Shown in pieces: positions 18,888 through 26,696 of a stretch of 64,000 bases of DNA. This stretch comes from Paenibacillus sp. Soil522 (GTDB lineage Bacteria; Bacillota; Bacilli; Paenibacillales; Paenibacillaceae). The position numbers and the translations under genes were made by a program. The notes under the pieces are model-generated. The model worked only from the letters and a program-made list of their open reading frames with translations, was not told the origin of the DNA and did not search any database. Position 1 is the first letter of the stretch. Each line of letters starts with the position of its first letter. The stretch lies in assembly GCF_001428245.1 (NCBI RefSeq), contig NZ_LMRV01000044.1:124923-188922 (forward strand), written 5' to 3'.

Positions 18888-18983
18888 GTCCATACCTCAT
18901 AACTTAAAAGTTTATCGTCATTCAACTTTACCCATGTTAGTGTAAAAAAGCTAGTCCATGAACGATTGCCATGAAGAAAACGA

Positions 18984-19035
18984 TTGCAGAAATGCCCGGC
19001 CTATGCTATATTTACGCTAATTCAACTAGGTTGAA
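18984..19035 (+). promoter_or_regulatory. Sigma-A-type promoter with palindromic operator for the sugar operon
   Basis: TTGCAG (18984-18989) and TATATT (19007-19012) are separated by 17 bp. Just past the predicted start point lies TTCAACTAGGTTGAA (19021-19035), a perfect 6-bp inverted repeat around 3 bp, positioned to block transcription. A second palindrome, AACTTAAAAGTT (18901-18912), is near the start of the XRE gene on the other strand. Binding of the XRE-cupin regulator to them is inferred. Confidence 0.55.
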
Positions 19036-19069
19036 TATAAGTTAATTAAATTGAATGAGGTGAACGGAA

Positions 19070-20065
19070 TTGAAGAAGTTTAATGTCGGTCTGATCGGGG
19101 CGGGCGGTGTAACCGAACTGCATTTGGAAGGTTACAAGGGCGATCCGGAACGTATTGCATTTACCGCAATCTGCGATCCGAACGAAGAAATACTTAAGCA
19201 TCGGGCAGATAAATATGGCATTCCCCAGCGATTTACGAATCTGGATGACTTCATCCGGGAAAGCGGTGTCGATGTCGCAGTCGTCTGTACGCCTACCTCG
19301 ATCCGCAAGCAAATTGTTCTGCCGCTGCTAGAAGCGGGATTTCCGTTGTTTGTGGAGAAACCTTTTTCCGATACACTCAGCGATGCCGTAGAAATTACGG
19401 AAAAAGCGAAGCAGCTTGGCATCCCGGTTGCCGTGAATCAGAACTTCAGACGCCATTATACATTCGATACCGTTAAGAAAATTGTTGCTGAGAATACGAT
19501 TGGAAAAGTAACCATGATTACCTTCAATAATATGTTTTACCGTCAAGACACCGGTTGGCGGCTGGATTGTGAACGGCATGCGTTGTCCGTTATGGGGATT
19601 CACTGGTTCGACGGGTTCCGGCAGGTTCTCGGGTGCGAAGCAGAATCGATCGTCAGCATGATGAGCTCTTCTGCGTCAATCGACTGCAAGGGAGAAACAG
19701 ACGCAACCGTGCAGATTAAATTCGAGAATGGCGCCATTGTTACATATACACAAAGCTTCTCCTCTAGGATAGGCAGGACTGAAATGATCGTGATCGGCGA
19801 AACGGGCACGCTTCGCTGCGACCACGGCAGCGTTGAGCTTTTCCGTAATGGCGACAGGGAACCGTCTCAAAGATGGGAAAATAACTGTTCCAGGGAAGAG
19901 AACAGTCTGGAAAATATCAAACAGCTGTTAACCTGGATCGAAACGGGCGTAGAGCCGGCTAACAGCGCGGAGGACAACCTGAAGATCGTGGCAATGCTCG
20001 AAGCAGCTTATACGTCAGCGAAGGAGAACCGGATCGTCCAGTTGAGAAACGGAGTATTGATATGA
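19070..20065 (+). CDS. Gfo/Idh/MocA family NAD(P)-dependent oxidoreductase
   Basis: Cytoplasmic sugar or polyol dehydrogenase. A Rossmann fold at the N-terminus (GLIGAGGVTELHLEGY) is followed by the family EKP motif (FVEKPFSDT) at about residue 107 and a C-terminal alpha/beta domain that carries the substrate pocket. Start is TTG at 19070 behind GAGGTG. 331 aa is typical. First gene of a three-gene operon with a TIM-barrel isomerase and a cupin protein; the stop overlaps the next ATG (ATGA). The substrate is unknown; neighbours suggest an inositol-like or acidic sugar. Confidence 0.92.
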   Translation: MKKFNVGLIGAGGVTELHLEGYKGDPERIAFTAICDPNEEILKHRADKYGIPQRFTNLDDFIRESGVDVAVVCTPTSIRKQIVLPLLEAGFPLFVEKPFSDTLSDAVEITEKAKQLGIPVAVNQNFRRHYTFDTVKKIVAENTIGKVTMITFNNMFYRQDTGWRLDCERHALSVMGIHWFDGFRQVLGCEAESIVSMMSSSASIDCKGETDATVQIKFENGAIVTYTQSFSSRIGRTEMIVIGETGTLRCDHGSVELFRNGDREPSQRWENNCSREENSLENIKQLLTWIETGVEPANSAEDNLKIVAMLEAAYTSAKENRIVQLRNGVLI

Positions 20066-20823
20066 CGGTGAAGTTTGCTTTCTCAAGGCCTACCGCGACA
20101 GACGAGGAACGGAATCGGCTATTTACCGGGTACAGGCCAGCCGGATATGGGGGATTGCAGCTCAAGTCCGGCCAATATGCGCCTTATCTGAAAGTGCCTG
20201 AGCGTTTTCTGGAGGAGTGGGGCCATCTGGACGGCGTCGGTTCCGCCTTGATTACCGGAGGAAGCCTAAATGAACAAGGAATAGATGAGCTGCGGGAACG
20301 ATTTCATTTCGGCAGGATGATCGGTTCAGAATTAATCGTATTCTGCCACGGCGTATCTAGAAGCAAGGTGACGGCAGAGGATATTCGCAAGTTTGCGGAT
20401 ATATTGTCAGAGCTGGGGCAGGAAGCGCAGCAGCACGGTTTAAAGCTTTCGCTGCATCATCATTATGATCAGCCGGTCATGTACAGGGAGGACTTTGACA
20501 TTTTCTTCGATCGCGTGCGGGAAGGAACTGTCGGGTTAACAATCGATACCGCTCATTTGGTTAAGTCGGGACACGCAGATTGCCCAGAGCTCATTAGAAG
20601 CTTTAAGTCTGTCATTGACAACTACCATATGAAGGACTTCGCTAATGGGGAGTGGCAGATTCTTGGCCGGGGGGAGATCGAGTTCCCGCAAATTTTCAAG
20701 GCGATCAGGGACAGCGGCCACAGCGGATGGATATCGGCTGACGAGGAAAGCGGCGGAGGGATCGATGAAGGATTGGCGGAATGCTTATCTTTTCTGAAGA
20801 GCGGATTTGGGAAACAATCGTAG
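20062..20823 (+). CDS. Sugar phosphate isomerase/epimerase family protein
   Basis: AP-endonuclease-2-like TIM barrel, a fold used by IolE/IolH-type isomerases. Metal-binding residues are seen in LSLHHHYDQPV, GLTIDTAHLV, and YHMKDF, with a late acidic residue in ISADEESGG. It overlaps the dehydrogenase by 4 bp and is translationally coupled to it. 253 aa is a little shorter than many relatives, but no break is visible. Probably interconverts the product of the dehydrogenase with another sugar form; the reaction cannot be assigned. Confidence 0.88.
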   Translation: MTVKFAFSRPTATDEERNRLFTGYRPAGYGGLQLKSGQYAPYLKVPERFLEEWGHLDGVGSALITGGSLNEQGIDELRERFHFGRMIGSELIVFCHGVSRSKVTAEDIRKFADILSELGQEAQQHGLKLSLHHHYDQPVMYREDFDIFFDRVREGTVGLTIDTAHLVKSGHADCPELIRSFKSVIDNYHMKDFANGEWQILGRGEIEFPQIFKAIRDSGHSGWISADEESGGGIDEGLAECLSFLKSGFGKQS

Positions 20824-20836
20824 GAGGAAAATAGAT

Positions 20837-21199
20837 ATGGCAACAATCAAGGATTTGCGCAAGCAGGATGAAGGTCGGATATTGCCGATGGACTGGGGAA
20901 AGATCCAGTGGCTATGCGGAAAGGAAATTGACCCGGAGGCGGAAATGACGTTCGGCATGGTTTATATTGATGCCGGCAAAGCAAACACCAGGCACATCCA
21001 TCCCAATTGCGAGGAAATTATATTCGTTTTAAGCGGCGAATGCGACCACTCGCTCGGGGATGAGGTGTTCCATTTGGAGCCGGGTATGATGCTGCGGATT
21101 CCAAGAGGCGTTCCGCATCATGCTAAAGTGACCAGCTGGGAGCCTTGCCGCATGATTATCGCGTATTCCGCGCCTGACCGGCAGACGATCGGAGAATAG
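20837..21199 (+). CDS. Cupin domain protein
   Basis: Small single-domain cupin (120 aa) with the two metal-site motifs: RHIHPNCEEIIFVLSGE, whose two His and Glu are the usual ligands, and GMMLRIPRGVPHHAKV with the last His. The ATG at 20837 follows AGGAGG by 9 nt; an upstream ATG at 20807 would overlap the previous gene and has no ribosome site. Third gene of the operon; may bind or isomerise a sugar intermediate. Exact role unknown. Confidence 0.85.
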   Translation: MATIKDLRKQDEGRILPMDWGKIQWLCGKEIDPEAEMTFGMVYIDAGKANTRHIHPNCEEIIFVLSGECDHSLGDEVFHLEPGMMLRIPRGVPHHAKVTSWEPCRMIIAYSAPDRQTIGE

Positions 21200-21228
21200 T
21201 GCAAATTGCAGTACCTATGGACTCCTCC

Positions 21229-21258
21229 TTGTTTTCTTGTGTGAGATTACGATACACT
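21229..21258 (+). promoter_or_regulatory. Possible promoter of Rrf2 gene
   Basis: TTGTTT (21229-21234) and TACACT (21253-21258), 18 bp apart, lie about 20 bp before the Rrf2 start. Spacing and matches are modest. Confidence 0.35.
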
Positions 21259-21277
21259 GAAATAAGGAGGGATTGCT

Positions 21278-21709
21278 ATGAGTTTAAATCGCAGCATCCA
21301 AATCGGTCCAGCTAAGTTCGGCATCGCCGTTCATGCCCTCATTTGGCTCGCGCAAAGCGGAGGGACTCTGTCCAGCGCGGCCATTGCCAGCCAAGTCAAT
21401 TCCCATGCCACATTCCTGCGGAGGGTACTGGCGCTGCTCGTTCACTCGGGTATAGTTGAAGCGAAGGAAGGAAGGGATGGCGGATATTTTCTAAAACGCT
21501 GTCCCAATCAAATTTCGCTCGCGGATGTATTCATGGCCGTGAAATCGGAATGCGGCGAACAGGATATGCATATTGATTGCGGTACTGCAGGTAAACAGAT
21601 CGATGCGAGGCTGGAAGCGATTATGGAGGAAGTACAATGGAAAACGGTTACGCTGCTCAAGCAGTACACGTTAGATGACGTGATGAAAGATATTGATTTT
21701 ACCAATTAA
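21278..21709 (+). CDS. Rrf2 family transcriptional regulator
   Basis: Winged-helix regulator of 143 aa. N-terminal helix-turn-helix (LSSAAIASQVNSHATFLRRVLALL) and a wing with GRDGGYFLKR, the RGxxGGY-like signature of the Rrf2 family. It has two cysteines only (C95 region SECGEQ and IDCGTAG), not the three-Cys cluster of IscR/NsrR, so an iron-sulfur cluster is uncertain; thiol or quinone sensing is possible. AAGGAGG precedes the ATG. The neighbouring azoreductase is the likely target. Confidence 0.9.
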   Translation: MSLNRSIQIGPAKFGIAVHALIWLAQSGGTLSSAAIASQVNSHATFLRRVLALLVHSGIVEAKEGRDGGYFLKRCPNQISLADVFMAVKSECGEQDMHIDCGTAGKQIDARLEAIMEEVQWKTVTLLKQYTLDDVMKDIDFTN

Positions 21710-21771
21710 GTATTAATAAATAATTGGCTTGCAATGTTTCTTCAAAAGTTATAAACTGAGCTTAGGTTTAT

Positions 21772-21801
21772 TGCAGTTAAATTTTTAACTGCATTTTATT
21801 T
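21772..21801 (+). terminator. Palindrome with T-rich tail after Rrf2 gene
   Basis: TGCAGTTAAA (21772-21781) and TTTAACTGCA (21784-21793) form a perfect inverted repeat followed by TTTTATTTT. It could terminate the Rrf2 transcript; because it is also about 40 bp before the azoreductase -10 (TATAAT 21832-21837), it could equally be an operator. Confidence 0.5.
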
Positions 21802-21808
21802 TAAACTA

Positions 21809-21837
21809 TACTGTGCCTTTGTTCAGCTCAGTATAAT
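21809..21837 (+). promoter_or_regulatory. Promoter of the azoreductase gene
   Basis: A perfect TATAAT (21832-21837) with a weak -35 (TACTGT, 21809-21814) at 17 bp. The poor -35 suggests regulation. About 60 nt of leader precede the ATG at 21901. Confidence 0.5.
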
Positions 21838-21900
21838 TTGCCGGGGAGTAGGCGCCGCTCCTTTGAGTCAGTACCCATTTTAAAACGGAGGATAACACTT

Positions 21901-22527
21901 ATGGCAAAGATATTACTAGTTAAAGCAAACGACAGACCTGCGGAGCAAGCCGTCAGCGTCCAAATGTACGAAGCTTTTTTGAAAACATACAAAGAAAGCA
22001 ATTCGCAGGACCAAATAACGGAGCTGGACCTTTATAACGTGGAGCTTCCATATTACGGAAATGCTGCCATCACGGGTCTTTACAAGGCAGCACAAGGATA
22101 TGAAGCAACGGCAGCAGAACAGCAGGCTGCGGAAATAGTGAATCGCCATTTGAACCAATTCCTGGAAGCAGACAAAATAGTATTCGCATTCCCTCTCTGG
22201 AACTTAACGGTTCCGGCGCCGCTTAACACCTACATTTCCTATTTAACGCAAGCAGGCAAAACGTTCAGGTATACAGCGGAAGGCCCTGTAGGACTGGTTG
22301 GCGAGAAAAAAGCTGTCCTTCTCTGCGCGCGTGGCGGAGACTATTCATCGGAATACATGGCCCCGATGGAGATGGGCTTGAACTACGTGAAAAACATAAT
22401 TGGCTTTTGGGGAATAAAAAACGCTGAGGTTGTCGTCATTGAAGGACACAATCAATACCAAGACCGTTCGGCGGAAATTATCGCATCCGGATTAAGCAGA
22501 ACTGCTGAACTGGCAGCAAGCTTTTAA
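21901..22527 (+). CDS. azoR: FMN-dependent NADH-azoreductase
   Basis: Flavodoxin-fold oxidoreductase that reduces quinones and azo compounds with NADH; a cytoplasmic detoxification enzyme. The typical FMN-binding FPLWNLTVPAPL stretch is at about residues 97-108, and LLCARGGDYSS at about 141 lies at the flavin edge. The ATG at 21901 has GGAGG upstream; extension to 21838 has no family support. 208 aa is the standard size. Adjacent Rrf2 gene suggests induction by electrophiles or quinones, as seen for other azoreductases, though by a different regulator family. Confidence 0.92.
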   Translation: MAKILLVKANDRPAEQAVSVQMYEAFLKTYKESNSQDQITELDLYNVELPYYGNAAITGLYKAAQGYEATAAEQQAAEIVNRHLNQFLEADKIVFAFPLWNLTVPAPLNTYISYLTQAGKTFRYTAEGPVGLVGEKKAVLLCARGGDYSSEYMAPMEMGLNYVKNIIGFWGIKNAEVVVIEGHNQYQDRSAEIIASGLSRTAELAASF

Positions 22528-22590
22528 TCCTGTGCTTGTCCCTTAGTAGAAGGTATCGTATTGACCCTGATTTGCCGGTCGTTTTGTTCA

Positions 22591-22687
22591 AATATAAGAA
22601 TTTATAAGTTTCACATTTATAAATAAGCTTATATTTCACCGCGAAACGAGCTGTTGCCGCCAAAGGACGGCGACAGCCGTTTACGCT
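22591..22687 (+). repeat. 97-bp structured repeat, copy 1
   Basis: Ninety-seven bases identical but for one position to 26487-26583, in the same orientation, on the other side of the lyase gene. It can fold into two hairpins: an AT-rich nested stem (AATATAAG with CTTATATT, inside it ATTTATAA with TTATAAAT) and a GC-rich stem (GCTGTTGCCG with CGGCGACAGC, extended by AAACG/CGTTT). No open frame or transposase is present. Confidence 0.85.
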
Positions 22688-22700
22688 AGCGTCGTCCATT

Positions 22701-22746
22701 AGAAAAATCCAGTCGCAGCAAAGCTTTGCTGTGATTGGATTTTTCT
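22701..22746. terminator. Long perfect-type bidirectional terminator
   Basis: AGAAAAATCCA at the left pairs with TGGATTTTTCT at the right around an inner CAGCAAAGCTTTGCTG palindrome. The stem has A-rich and T-rich flanks, so it should work in both directions. It ends the azoreductase transcript. Confidence 0.75.
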
Positions 22747-22881
22747 ATTTTTCAAATAGGATGAAAATTTCGCTTAATCCATATGCGCATTGCTTAAGAA
22801 ACTGCACAAGACTCTTAAAAAGGAGCATATGTATCAGTCATTTTCTTGTGCTAATCTTTAAAAAGCATAGCATAGAGAAGG

Positions 22882-25800
22882 ATGGTGGACGATTTGGAAA
22901 CACAATGCGCGACAATCGACCTCATGGAGTGGGACATTCTTCATGAGGGTTATCCGAATAGAAGAGCGTCGAATGAAGCGGGAATTCTGATTATTCCGGC
23001 TGACAGCGTTAATTTTCAATATCCTGGCGTGCAAGAGCCGAATAACTGGTATTTGCGCGGTTTTGAAGAGAAGAATGATTTTAGCGTCGATCTAAGAGAC
23101 TGGCACTTTCTTGAGCTGGAAGTGGAGCTGCCGGCCGATGGTTTGTTCGAGCTGAAGGTTGAGGTCGGTTTGCTGCTTAATAAAAGCCCTATGCCAGAAC
23201 AAGCGGAGTTTACAGCAGTCCAATGCCTGGTGGCTGGACGAGGCAGGCAGACCGTTACATTCCCGCTCAATCAGTTTGACGATAAGAAATCATTATCGGG
23301 AAAATGGAAATTTGTCCGGAGCATCCGAATATCCGGTGAATGGAAGACCGGGGGCTCGAAGGAGCCCTTTATGGTGCTCCGAATGGAGCTGAAATGCAGG
23401 CAGGCCATTCATATCAGCGCGCCGGTCCGCTCCAAAGCCGTACCAGCGGGAGAAACAGCCCAATATGAAATGACCGTTCACAATTGTACGGGCCGAACGC
23501 AGCCCGTAACATTTATTTGCGAGAAATACGGGTGGGAAACGATGACCGTCGAACTGGACCCGCCCTTCCTGTTGATGGAGCCTTGGGAGACGAAGCAGCT
23601 CCGGGTCAGCGTAAACGTTCCGGAGAAGGTCGCTCCCGGCGGCCATGAAAGGCAAAAAATTACAGCGATACCCGGGGGACAAGGGGCTGCCGTCGATGCT
23701 TTGGAGCTGTTTACTCTCCGGTCACTGCCCCGCCCCTATGTGAAAATGACTGAACCGGAGTGGGAAGGAGTACGGGAGAAGGCACAAAGCCATGAATGGG
23801 CCGGAGAGCTACTGGCCATGTACGAACAACGAGCGGACAAATGGATTGTACCCGAAATCCATGACGGTCTTTATTTGTTCGAGACTCATCACTCGCATGA
23901 AGCCGAAAATGCGGCCATCGTCTGGAAGGTGACGGGCAGACGGGATTTGGCGGAAAAAGCGGCGATGTTCCTGCGCCGGCTCATTGACCCGGCGAAAGGT
24001 TATCCGGCAACGCGGAGAGCCAGCCATCAGGAGCTGGTTCATGAAGGCGAATTGTTCAAGCATGCAGCGGTTGTCTATGATTTGATTTACGATTCGGGAT
24101 TGCTGTCGGAGGAAGACCACGCCAATGTGGAGAGAACCTTCCGCTTATTTATTGAGCTGATTGATTGGGCGCTCTGCAAGGGAGTGATTTCCAACTGGAC
24201 GCTCGCTGAAATGATCGGCGCCTTATACTGCAGCCAGACACTTCAGGATTATGAACGGATGAACCGCTTTCTTTACGGAACCGGCGGCTTTACCGATCAT
24301 TTGTCCAAAGGCACCTTGGACGACGGCTGGTGGTATGAATGCTCGGTCGGCTACAACCTCATGGGAGCGGGATTGTTCTCCGAGATGACGCAGAGCTGCA
24401 GGCCTTGGGGCATCAATTTGTCCGAAATCTGGGTGCCGGCCCATTATTACGATCAGGTTACTCCCGGAGGGAAACCGGATATTGACGGCCTTTGCGTCGA
24501 TATTTGGGGACCCAGCCGCAGCAATTACCGTTCGATAACCCAGCTTTGGGACAGTCTGCTGCCTTTCGCGGATTACCGCGGCATTCTCTTCGGTATCAAT
24601 GATTCCGCCGAATCCAAACTTCCGGGCATTTCACCAAGGGGCTATATGGATGGCCGTTTCGATCTGGCTTATTACCTGTACCGCAAGCCTGAGTATGCCG
24701 ACATTCTCCTGACCTGCGGTCTTGCGGACCGGGATCTGCTGTACGCCGTCCCCTGTCTGAAGCAAAGCGAATCCAAGCCGTATCTTTCTTCGGCCTATGC
24801 GGACAATGCCGGCGCAGCCGTTCTTCGTTCGCAAACCGAAGGAAGAGCACCCCGCGAACAGATTCAAGCCGTTGTAAAATACGGCTCTCACGGCGGGGCG
24901 CACGGCCACTATGACAGGGTCAGTTTGCTCTCCGTTATGCGTTATGGGAGAAGCTTCTATAACCCGGAAAGCATCTGGTACAACTACCATACCTTTATGT
25001 ATAAGTTTTACGTGCAAAATTCCATTACCCACAATATGGTCATCGTGGATCAGAAGCTTCAGGACCCGGCGGAGGGGCAAAGGCTTCTGTTTCATAGCAG
25101 CGGGTTATTCCAAGCCTGCGCGGTGGAGAACAAAGCCCGTTGGTCCCATCCCCCTTATGGAGGCTGGCGGGTAGACGGGGATAAGACCTTTGCTGAGCGC
25201 AACTGGAACGAGGGCAGATACGTGCCCGTTCCGGACGAGGCTCCGGAATACTCGAAACGTACAGCCTTTACGGAGCCGGTCCTGCAGCGCCGTATGACCG
25301 TCGTCACCGACGATTATGTCGTTTTGTTCGATTATATGAGCGGGGAAGAGGAGCATACTTATGACTGTTTGTTCCACTGCAAGGGATTGATCACTCTGGA
25401 AGCGGACAAAAAACGTCACAAAGCGCATACGGAGCAGTTTAGCGCTGATCCGCTGGGAAGCGCCCAATTCATTACCGATTGCGATTGGTATGACATGTCG
25501 GGCACCGTGAAAGCCAAGTTCGAGATGGGCTTCGGACAGGGCTACGACAATAGGGCGAACCGGACGGCATGCAACGAGGACGGACCTCTGAGCATCGATC
25601 ATTATACGGTTTGGCCGCCTGAGGTAGAGATGATCGTCGGCGCGGACCCGGAATTCTTCCAGGTGCAGAAACAGCTCCATTATACGGTAGCGGGCGACGG
25701 CCAAACACTTGCCGGCGGGAAGTTTGGGGCATGGATTTTAGGGAGAGACGATCTGGACGTTGCTGTGGAAGGGATCGAAATGCTGGAGCTCCGGGTCCGA

Positions 25801-26394
25801 ACGGATGAAGCATACGGCGAGCATGGCATCATGAACAAGTCGGAGAAGACGATTTTTTGGGGAGACCCTTACATTGTAACAGAGGAAGGAGATATCCGGT
25901 ATTTGGCGGATTTGCCAATCCGCTATAGCAACACTGACCAAGGAAACGGGGTTGGGGTGGATTACTTCGGCGGTCCCGTGAAGCTTAGGGGCAAACGGTT
26001 TGACCGGGCGGTGCCCGCGAACCCTGCGGAATTGGGCCGGGAAGGCGTTATTGCCGTGGATTTATCAGGCTTAAAAGCGGTACGGTTTGTCGCTTCTATC
26101 GGGGGTGATTTCCCCTTGGGAGATGAGACGTCCAGGCGCAAAATGTTAAGCGCCCGCGCTGTCGGCAAAAGCGCGCGTTTTGTATCTGTGATCGAAACCT
26201 ATGAACGAGCCGCTATGATTACGAAAGCTGTAGCGGCATCTGCCAATGAGATCAAAGTGGAGCTTTCGGACGGCAGGGTACAAATCATTAAACTATCCGG
26301 ATTTGACAGGGATGGAGATGTTTTGTCCGTACACCTCCAAGAGATCGGCGCGGACGGCACAATGATCCGCCAAGAAATGACAGGCGACCGATGA
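22882..26394 (+). CDS. Heparinase II/III-type polysaccharide lyase, multidomain, intracellular
   Basis: Predicted uronate-polysaccharide lyase. No signal peptide is seen, so it should act on imported oligosaccharides. Order: a beta-rich N-terminal domain (about 40-175), an Ig-like domain (about 180-275), an alpha-helical toroid (about 290-600) and the heparinase II/III beta domain. The catalytic region has GGAHGHYDR (H674, H676, D678) and the family THNMVIVD strand (H717). At 1170 aa it is longer than the usual 600-800 because of the N-terminal domains and a long C-terminal part. The ATG at 22882 abuts AGAAGG; a TTG at 22894 with GGTGG upstream is an alternative. Lies before sugar system 3 and between the two 97-bp repeats. 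Heparin-, hyaluronan-, alginate- and rhamnogalacturonan-type substrates all remain possible. Confidence 0.85.
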   Translation: MVDDLETQCATIDLMEWDILHEGYPNRRASNEAGILIIPADSVNFQYPGVQEPNNWYLRGFEEKNDFSVDLRDWHFLELEVELPADGLFELKVEVGLLLNKSPMPEQAEFTAVQCLVAGRGRQTVTFPLNQFDDKKSLSGKWKFVRSIRISGEWKTGGSKEPFMVLRMELKCRQAIHISAPVRSKAVPAGETAQYEMTVHNCTGRTQPVTFICEKYGWETMTVELDPPFLLMEPWETKQLRVSVNVPEKVAPGGHERQKITAIPGGQGAAVDALELFTLRSLPRPYVKMTEPEWEGVREKAQSHEWAGELLAMYEQRADKWIVPEIHDGLYLFETHHSHEAENAAIVWKVTGRRDLAEKAAMFLRRLIDPAKGYPATRRASHQELVHEGELFKHAAVVYDLIYDSGLLSEEDHANVERTFRLFIELIDWALCKGVISNWTLAEMIGALYCSQTLQDYERMNRFLYGTGGFTDHLSKGTLDDGWWYECSVGYNLMGAGLFSEMTQSCRPWGINLSEIWVPAHYYDQVTPGGKPDIDGLCVDIWGPSRSNYRSITQLWDSLLPFADYRGILFGINDSAESKLPGISPRGYMDGRFDLAYYLYRKPEYADILLTCGLADRDLLYAVPCLKQSESKPYLSSAYADNAGAAVLRSQTEGRAPREQIQAVVKYGSHGGAHGHYDRVSLLSVMRYGRSFYNPESIWYNYHTFMYKFYVQNSITHNMVIVDQKLQDPAEGQRLLFHSSGLFQACAVENKARWSHPPYGGWRVDGDKTFAERNWNEGRYVPVPDEAPEYSKRTAFTEPVLQRRMTVVTDDYVVLFDYMSGEEEHTYDCLFHCKGLITLEADKKRHKAHTEQFSADPLGSAQFITDCDWYDMSGTVKAKFEMGFGQGYDNRANRTACNEDGPLSIDHYTVWPPEVEMIVGADPEFFQVQKQLHYTVAGDGQTLAGGKFGAWILGRDDLDVAVEGIEMLELRVRTDEAYGEHGIMNKSEKTIFWGDPYIVTEEGDIRYLADLPIRYSNTDQGNGVGVDYFGGPVKLRGKRFDRAVPANPAELGREGVIAVDLSGLKAVRFVASIGGDFPLGDETSRRKMLSARAVGKSARFVSVIETYERAAMITKAVAASANEIKVELSDGRVQIIKLSGFDRDGDVLSVHLQEIGADGTMIRQEMTGDR

Positions 26395-26440
26395 CAAAGA
26401 AAATAGCTATTGGCTTAGAGCATAGCGGATAAGCAAGCGA

Positions 26441-26483
26441 AAGAGGCCACCATCGGATCATACAATCCGGCGGTGGTCTTTTT
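26441..26483 (+). terminator. Rho-independent terminator of lyase gene
   Basis: GGCCACC (26445-26451) with GGTGGTC (26472-26478) and an inner CGGAT/ATCCG pair, followed by five T. It ends 3 bp before repeat copy 2. Confidence 0.85.
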
Positions 26484-26486
26484 GAA

Positions 26487-26583
26487 AATATAAGAATTTA
26501 TAAGTTTCACATTTATAAATACGCTTATATTTCACCGCGAAACGAGCTGTTGCCGCCAAAGGACGGCGACAGCCGTTTACGCT
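26487..26583 (+). repeat. 97-bp structured repeat, copy 2
   Basis: Differs from copy 1 at a single base (C instead of A in the ATAAGCTTAT arm). It lies between the lyase terminator and the operator of system 3. The flanking bases are unrelated to those of copy 1 apart from a few T/A residues, so the element itself is the repeated unit. Confidence 0.85.
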
Positions 26584-26587
26584 TGCT

Positions 26588-26652
26588 CTTAAAAAATCGC
26601 AATTATGCCATTAATTACTTCATTTCCTGCCAGGTGCTATATCGGTTATGAT
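26588..26652 (+). promoter_or_regulatory. System 3 operator/promoter, copy 1
   Basis: CTTAAAAAATCGCAATT begins at 26588, and a -10 like TATGAT begins at 26647, 59 bp later. The same motif sits 58 bp before the -10 at 31451 and at 33253. It drives the kinase-regulator gene pair, which suggests autoregulation by the regulator at 28465. Confidence 0.55.
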
Positions 26653-26696
26653 AAGGTGGAATACCTATTTGTACATCATGTCCGGGGGATAATTTC

